Shown here in pieces: positions 23,489-34,246 of a DNA stretch of 34,246 bases. The DNA is from Pseudomonadota bacterium (lineage in GTDB: Bacteria > Pseudomonadota > Gammaproteobacteria > Burkholderiales > Burkholderiaceae_C): positions 1-34,246 of the forward strand of contig JAKBNS010000179.1 in assembly GCA_021830925.1 (NCBI GenBank), given 5' to 3'. The position numbers and the translations under genes are program-made. The notes under the pieces are model-generated. The model saw nothing but the letters and a program-made list of their open reading frames with translations, made no database searches and was not told the DNA's origin. Positions within the stretch are counted from its first letter, which is position 1. Each line of letters begins with the position of its first letter.

Positions 23489-26061
23489 CGGGCGGCAGCC
23501 GGCGTCCACGGCCGGCACACGGCGCCGCGCAAGCGCAGGGGCAGTCGCCCCGGGGGCGCGCGCGGCAATCGGTAGTCGATGCGACAGGTCTGGCGCGCCG
23601 CGTCTCCCCAACGCACCAGCAGCCATCCAGCGTGCTGCACCAGGTGCGCGTCGATGCGGCTTCCCTGGCCCACGTAACCCACCCGATGGCGCCGCGCGTC
23701 GAACACCTGCGCGGCGAAGGGCAGCGCGGAGCCGTCGGCCTGCCGCCCGGACACCAGCACCCAGCGCCCGCGCTGCGCCCGCAGCCGGACCTCGACCACC
23801 GCGCCGGCACGCGGAATCACCCGCGCCGACGTATGCCGCAGCAGCGCGGCCCCGGTGGGATCGATACCCACCGTGTCCACCGCGTAGGGCGTCAGATAGG
23901 TGGCGACGCCGTAGCCGCGGGAGTCGATGCGCGAGCCGCCGCCACCGACCACCGCGGCACCCTGCGCGCCATCGGCCTCGACAAGCGCGATGGTGTCGCC
24001 CAGGAAGGGTGTAAAGATGAGCCCGCCGCCGAAGGCCACCACGCCACCATTGGCGCTGAACGACAGCGATCTCGTCGCCCCGCCGTCGCCCCAGCCCCGC
24101 GTGGCCGATGCTCCGAAGCTCCCACCCGAGCCGCGCCAGGCGGCATCGACGGCGGCGTTGCGCGAGCCGGCGCCGGCCGTTCCCTGGGCCCCGTAGCTGA
24201 ACTGCTGATCGCGGCCGCGGGTGCCCGCCAGGGACCACTGCGCGGAATTCGCGCCGGAGGCGTCATGCAGGACGCCGAAACTGGCGCTCGCGGCCCCGGG
24301 CTCGGCCCCCAGCGGCAGGGACACGGAGATCTGCAGTGCATTGCCCGCGCCGAGGCCGCCGCTGCCGAGCTGACGGCTGAGCGACACCGTCAGTTGCATC
24401 GGTCCCAGGCTGCGCACATAACCCCACTGGAAAGTGCTCTGGCGCTGTGCCTGTTCCCAGTAGCGGGTGCTGCTGCCGCTGAAGTACATGGAAGCGCCCG
24501 ATCCGAGGGCTCGCGTGAAACCGAGCTGGACCTGGTCGCGCACGCGCTGGGCGGCGCTCACCGCGACGCCGGCGTCCCCGGCCGCCCGCGGCACGGCCAG
24601 GGCATCCTGCAGGCCGTAGTAGCCGGGGGACGTGCGCCAGGCGCTCAGGTTCAGCGCGCCGGCTCCGAGCACGAGGCTCCATATCCCACGCACACGACGA
24701 CCCCGGCGTTCGCCCAGCCACGGATGCGCGAAGCGCGCATCGCTGAAGTCCAGTTCGAAGGCGCCGGCCCGGGTGTTGGTCGCGGCGCCGAGCAGGGCCG
24801 CGTGGTAGCCCCGCGCGGCGACGATCCCGGCCTCGCCGGTGAGCGTGTCGTCGATCCCGTACAGCACGCTGCCCAGCATCGCGGGCATGCCGGCGCCGCC
24901 GGCGCTGCCCCGCAGGCGGCCGGCCACCCATTGGTAGCTGGCATGGCCGGAGCGCTGCAATTGCGGCACATCCGACATGGGCACCGTGAAGCGGCTGCTG
25001 CGTCCGTCCAGCGTGCGCACCGTGACCTGCAGCGCTCCGCCGGCGGCCGGCGCGTACAGGTCGTCGATCTCGAAGGCTCCGGCGGGTACCGAAGTCTGAT
25101 ACAGCAGCACGCCGTTTTGCGACACTCGCACCGTCGAAGGAGCGGCCGCGAATCCGTGGATCACCGGCGCGTAGCCCTGAAGCGACGCGGGCTGCATGCG
25201 CGCATCGCTGGCCAGCGCGATGCCCCGGAATCCCACGCTGTCGAACAGCTGGCCGTCGCTCTGCCCCTGCCCGAGCAGCACATAGCCGCCCAGGCGCGCG
25301 AGATCGTGGCGCAGGTTGCTGCGCGAGCTGCTGTAGTGCAGACCCTGCCCCGTCGTGCCGTCCAGGGTTCCCGCATGGCGCAACTGCCAGGCGCCCAGGT
25401 TGAGTCCCCCGGCCAGCCCCAGGAAGACCTGCGTGGGCTCGCCACCACCCTCGGCGCCGTGGCTGCGCACGGCATTGAACTGGTAGTTCAGACGACCCGC
25501 CACGATGCCGTCGCTCCACGAGCGCGCAGACACCCAGCCGCGCGGCCGGTGTTCGAGCAGCACCGCGGGGGCCGTGATGTCCACGCGCAGACGCGACAGG
25601 TCGAAGCGTGCGTGCAGACCCCGGGCGATGCGCTCGGGAGGCAGGCAATCCGGCGCCGCCTCGCCCGCCAGCCAGACGCGCGCCGATGCGCGCAGATGGC
25701 GCGGCGACAGGTCCAGCCGGCGCAGCAGTCCGCGATCCAGGCATACGGTACCGCGCGCGCCCGGGGACGTCCCGCCGACACGCATGTCGCGCCTGTCCAG
25801 ATACGCGCCGTTGAAATACACCACGCTGGAATAGATCCCCGCCGGCACGGGATGGGAACGCTCGAACTCCGACACGTCGCGCGCGCCCTGGCCGCCTCCG
25901 AACACCAGCCGCGGATCGAAGCGCACCCGCGGCGCGGGCGACGCGCAGGCTGCGACGATGCCGAGCGCGCAGATCCACGCCGCCACGCCCGCCCGCCATC
26001 CGGCGTGACCGCGGCGCGAACGGCCATGCGAAACGGGACCGGGACGCGATCGCGAGCGCAC
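23485..26061 (-). CDS. Outer-membrane fimbrial usher (FimD/PapC family)
   Basis: Ushers are outer-membrane pores that recruit chaperone-subunit complexes and assemble the pilus. The product is 858 residues, normal for the family. The GTG at 26061, 12 bp after the chaperone stop, gives an Arg-rich N-terminus and hydrophobic signal (AGVAAWICALGIVAACA). The N-terminal chaperone-binding domain is recognisable (VRFDPRLVFGGG, DVSEFERSHPVPAGIYSSVV). The barrel follows with the conserved segments GVLLYQTSVPAGAFEIDDLY and YQWVAGRLRG. The C-terminal domains include WVLVSGRQADGSALPFAAQV and GYVGQGSRIDAHL. It overlaps the adhesin start by 4 bp. Confidence 0.93.
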   Translation of the reverse strand: MRSRSRPGPVSHGRSRRGHAGWRAGVAAWICALGIVAACASPAPRVRFDPRLVFGGGQGARDVSEFERSHPVPAGIYSSVVYFNGAYLDRRDMRVGGTSPGARGTVCLDRGLLRRLDLSPRHLRASARVWLAGEAAPDCLPPERIARGLHARFDLSRLRVDITAPAVLLEHRPRGWVSARSWSDGIVAGRLNYQFNAVRSHGAEGGGEPTQVFLGLAGGLNLGAWQLRHAGTLDGTTGQGLHYSSSRSNLRHDLARLGGYVLLGQGQSDGQLFDSVGFRGIALASDARMQPASLQGYAPVIHGFAAAPSTVRVSQNGVLLYQTSVPAGAFEIDDLYAPAAGGALQVTVRTLDGRSSRFTVPMSDVPQLQRSGHASYQWVAGRLRGSAGGAGMPAMLGSVLYGIDDTLTGEAGIVAARGYHAALLGAATNTRAGAFELDFSDARFAHPWLGERRGRRVRGIWSLVLGAGALNLSAWRTSPGYYGLQDALAVPRAAGDAGVAVSAAQRVRDQVQLGFTRALGSGASMYFSGSSTRYWEQAQRQSTFQWGYVRSLGPMQLTVSLSRQLGSGGLGAGNALQISVSLPLGAEPGAASASFGVLHDASGANSAQWSLAGTRGRDQQFSYGAQGTAGAGSRNAAVDAAWRGSGGSFGASATRGWGDGGATRSLSFSANGGVVAFGGGLIFTPFLGDTIALVEADGAQGAAVVGGGGSRIDSRGYGVATYLTPYAVDTVGIDPTGAALLRHTSARVIPRAGAVVEVRLRAQRGRWVLVSGRQADGSALPFAAQVFDARRHRVGYVGQGSRIDAHLVQHAGWLLVRWGDAARQTCRIDYRLPRAPPGRLPLRLRGAVCRPWTPAAAR

Positions 26062-26073
26062 GGCGGGCGCCTT

Positions 26074-26826
26074 TCACGGCGCGAGCGACTCGTGCGCATG
26101 CACCAGGGCTCCGTAATCGTTGATCACCGCGTAACGCACCGAACGAACCCTCGGCGAAGGGGGCACCCGCCAACGCGCCGCGCCGAAGGGCAGCGCGGTT
26201 CCCTGTAGGTGCTGCGCCACCACCCGCGCGCCGGCCTGGCAACGCAAATCCACGATGGCGATCGCGTAGGCGGTGGGGTTGTCCGCTACCACGCTGCATT
26301 GGCCCGCGCGGCAGATCTCGCGCCAGCGCAGCGCGCGCATGGCCTCTTCGGGGTTGCCGTGCAGGGCGGCCGGCCGGTACAGCAGCTTGATGCGGGTGCG
26401 CACCGCGAACTGGATGTAGTTGCGCCCCGGCTCGGTTCGCGGTCGGGGAGGGATGTCCACCACGTTGAGCCAGAACACGCTTTCGCGATCGGCCGGCAGC
26501 GGCGGACCGGTGAACACCACGCTCAGCGCCTGGCTCTTCCCGGGATCGATGCGGGCCATCGGCGGCGTGAGCACGAAGGGAACCCGGATGTCCTGGGGCG
26601 GTGCCTCGGCATCGCCGGCGTCGATCCAGGCCTGCATCAGCGCCGGCTGCTTGCCGACGTTGAGCACCCCGATGCGTACCTGGTGAGCCACCGCGGGGTA
26701 GATCAACCGGGTGCCGGTGAGCACCAGCGCGCCCGGCGCCTGCGGCGCGCCCGCGCCGAGCAGGGCCAGCAGCAGCGCCAGTCGCCAGGCACCCGCCCGG
26801 TGCCGCCCGCGCTTGTACCGCGCCAT
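26074..26826 (-). CDS. Periplasmic pilus chaperone (PapD/FimC family)
   Basis: The product is 250 residues from the ATG at 26826. The frame stays open 31 codons upstream into the pilin gene, but only this start gives a proper signal peptide (AWRLALLLALLGAGAPQA). The immunoglobulin-like G1 strand and binding cleft motifs are present: GTRLIYPAVAHQVRIGVLN, PALMQAWIDAGD, ESVFWLNVVDIPP and NYIQFAVRTRIKLLYRPAAL. The Arg and Lys that anchor the subunit C-terminus are in place (Arg of GTR, Lys of IKLLYRP). It lies 31 bp after the pilin and 12 bp before the usher, in the standard fimbrial order. Confidence 0.94.
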   Translation of the reverse strand: MARYKRGRHRAGAWRLALLLALLGAGAPQAPGALVLTGTRLIYPAVAHQVRIGVLNVGKQPALMQAWIDAGDAEAPPQDIRVPFVLTPPMARIDPGKSQALSVVFTGPPLPADRESVFWLNVVDIPPRPRTEPGRNYIQFAVRTRIKLLYRPAALHGNPEEAMRALRWREICRAGQCSVVADNPTAYAIAIVDLRCQAGARVVAQHLQGTALPFGAARWRVPPSPRVRSVRYAVINDYGALVHAHESLAP

Positions 26827-26857
26827 GGTTCGCGCCCCGTGCACCGGCACCACCGCG

Positions 26858-27421
26858 CTACTGGTACACGACGGAATAGGTGACCTGGGAGCTATAGGTC
26901 CCAGCGGTGGCGGCACCACCCGCCGCCGAGTACTGCACCAGGAAGGTGTCGGTGCCCGCGCTGCCGCTCAGCGCCGCCACCGTGGCGCCTTGCGAGCCGC
27001 TGGGCTTGCTCATGTTGATCGCCGTTCCGTCGGCGTTGGTGAAGCACACCTCGACGTTGGAGGGACTGGTCGTGGCCGTGTTCTTCAGACACCCCGTGCT
27101 CGCGTCGACGTTGGCGCTGGCCTCGAAGTACATGGTCGCGCTGACCAGGCCGGCGGAACAGGCCGAATAGCTGACGGTCACCGCGGTGGCGCCGGCCACC
27201 GCGCCGGCGGGCAGCGCCGCCGTCGACACCGTCGGCAGGGTCACGGTCAGGTTGGGTGCGCCGGCGTTGATGGTGCAGGTGTTGGCGGTCACCTGCCCGT
27301 TGACCGTGATGGTGCCGTCGCTGGCCCGCGCGCTCATCGGGGCCAGCCCAGCCCCCGCCAACAACAGCGACGCGATCGCCTGCGGCCAGCGCCGCCGTGC
27401 CTGAAGTGTCCTGATGCCCAT
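26858..27421 (-). CDS. Major fimbrial subunit (FimA-like pilin)
   Basis: The product is 187 residues from the ATG at 27421, preceded by a GGGGGA ribosome-binding site. It has a signal peptide (AIASLLLAGAGLAPMSARA) and then the classic pilin start GTITVNGQVTANTCTINAG, a donor-strand segment followed by the first Cys. That Cys pairs with YSACSAG. A second Cys pair (TGCLKN, VEVCFTN) is less usual. The C-terminus VTYSVVYQ carries the penultimate Tyr that docks into the chaperone. As first gene of the operon it is expected to be the most highly expressed subunit. Confidence 0.93.
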   Translation of the reverse strand: MGIRTLQARRRWPQAIASLLLAGAGLAPMSARASDGTITVNGQVTANTCTINAGAPNLTVTLPTVSTAALPAGAVAGATAVTVSYSACSAGLVSATMYFEASANVDASTGCLKNTATTSPSNVEVCFTNADGTAINMSKPSGSQGATVAALSGSAGTDTFLVQYSAAGGAATAGTYSSQVTYSVVYQ

Positions 27422-27699
27422 ATCGATCCCCCGGCGGATACGGCGCGGACCGATGCGCGGCACGGCGCAGCATGGCTGTGTCCCTGCCCGGTCCCCGCCG
27501 ATCCGATGCCTGAAAGCGCGCGAATTCACGCCCTCAAACCATCTTATGTTCAGGGTCGTTAATCTCCCGCCAGAGCTTGCGCACTCCGGTGTTAGGCCCC
27601 GACGCCGCCCGCCGCGAGACCAGTCGCCGGCGGCCAGGGCGCATGTGCGAAACTTCGACGTTGCCGGGCCCCGCCGCCCGTGCCCATCGCCCGATCTCC
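27422..27699. other. Divergent intergenic region between the pilin operon and mutS
   Basis: This is 278 bp without a credible gene. An A/T-richer patch at about 27530-27580 (ccatcttatgttcagggtcg and on) most likely holds the pilin promoter on the - strand, because hexamer-like TAAGAT is seen there in that direction. No -35 could be assigned. No phase-variation inverted repeats of the fim-switch kind and no homopolymer tracts were seen. Confidence 0.45.
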
Positions 27700-32896
<5,197 letters not shown>

Positions 32897-32919
32897 GCCC
32901 GCTGCCCCTGGAGCCCCCG

Positions 32920-34246
<1,327 letters not shown>

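Noticed and set aside
23134-26208. 1024-codon + strand frame opposite the usher and adhesin
   Set aside because: The - strand carries a full usher with signal peptide and conserved motifs. The + frame is low-complexity.

Overview
The window is a high-GC, gene-dense stretch of a Gram-negative chromosome. It most likely comes from a betaproteobacterium of the order Burkholderiales. The two housekeeping blocks point there: TPR protein - ppiA - ppiB - lpxH with cysE, trmJ and suhB, and pyrG - kdsA - eno. The DUF3563-like micro-protein and the CysE with a long C-terminal tail agree with this. I cannot name the genus from sequence alone. I see no tRNA, rRNA, IS element, phage gene or CRISPR array.

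Layout. (1) 1-9654, + strand: the distal part of a type VI secretion (T6SS) locus. It holds two tandem pentapeptide-repeat proteins (the first cut by the window edge), a DUF3540 protein and a PAAR-like DUF4150 spike protein, then the membrane and baseplate genes tssJ, tssK, tssL and tssM. Sheath, tube, ATPase and VgrG genes are not in the window and presumably lie to the left. (2) 9682-14896: a housekeeping block with a periplasmic TPR protein, a secreted and a cytosolic cyclophilin, LpxH (lipid A), CysE (cysteine), TrmJ (tRNA 2'-O-methylation) and SuhB (inositol monophosphatase). (3) 14897-16769: an A/T-richer non-coding stretch of 629 bp with four perfect inverted repeats, a SARP/BTAD-type regulator, and a convergent pair of very small genes (an 82-residue unknown and a DUF3563-like 50-mer) behind nested palindromes. 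(4) 16840-22479: a 1-Cys peroxiredoxin, then an NMT1/SsuA-like ABC importer (binding protein, ATPase, permease) divergent from a TctD/TctE-like two-component system. (5) 22466-27421, - strand: a compact chaperone-usher fimbrial operon in the order pilin, chaperone, usher, tip adhesin. (6) 27700-34246, + strand: mutS, an alpha/beta hydrolase, pyrG, kdsA (metal-dependent type by its active-site Cys) and the start of eno.

How the parts fit. The T6SS genes are tightly packed and translationally coupled in places, and would form the membrane complex and baseplate adaptor. The pentapeptide, DUF3540 and PAAR-like proteins look like a spike or effector-loading module. The two-component system probably controls the divergent importer, because possible OmpR-type half-sites lie between them. 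The fimbrial operon and the T6SS are accessory surface functions placed between conserved core blocks. The SARP regulator with its inverted-repeat-rich upstream region, and the two micro-genes facing it, are the least explained part of the window. No wholly new system could be shown from sequence alone.
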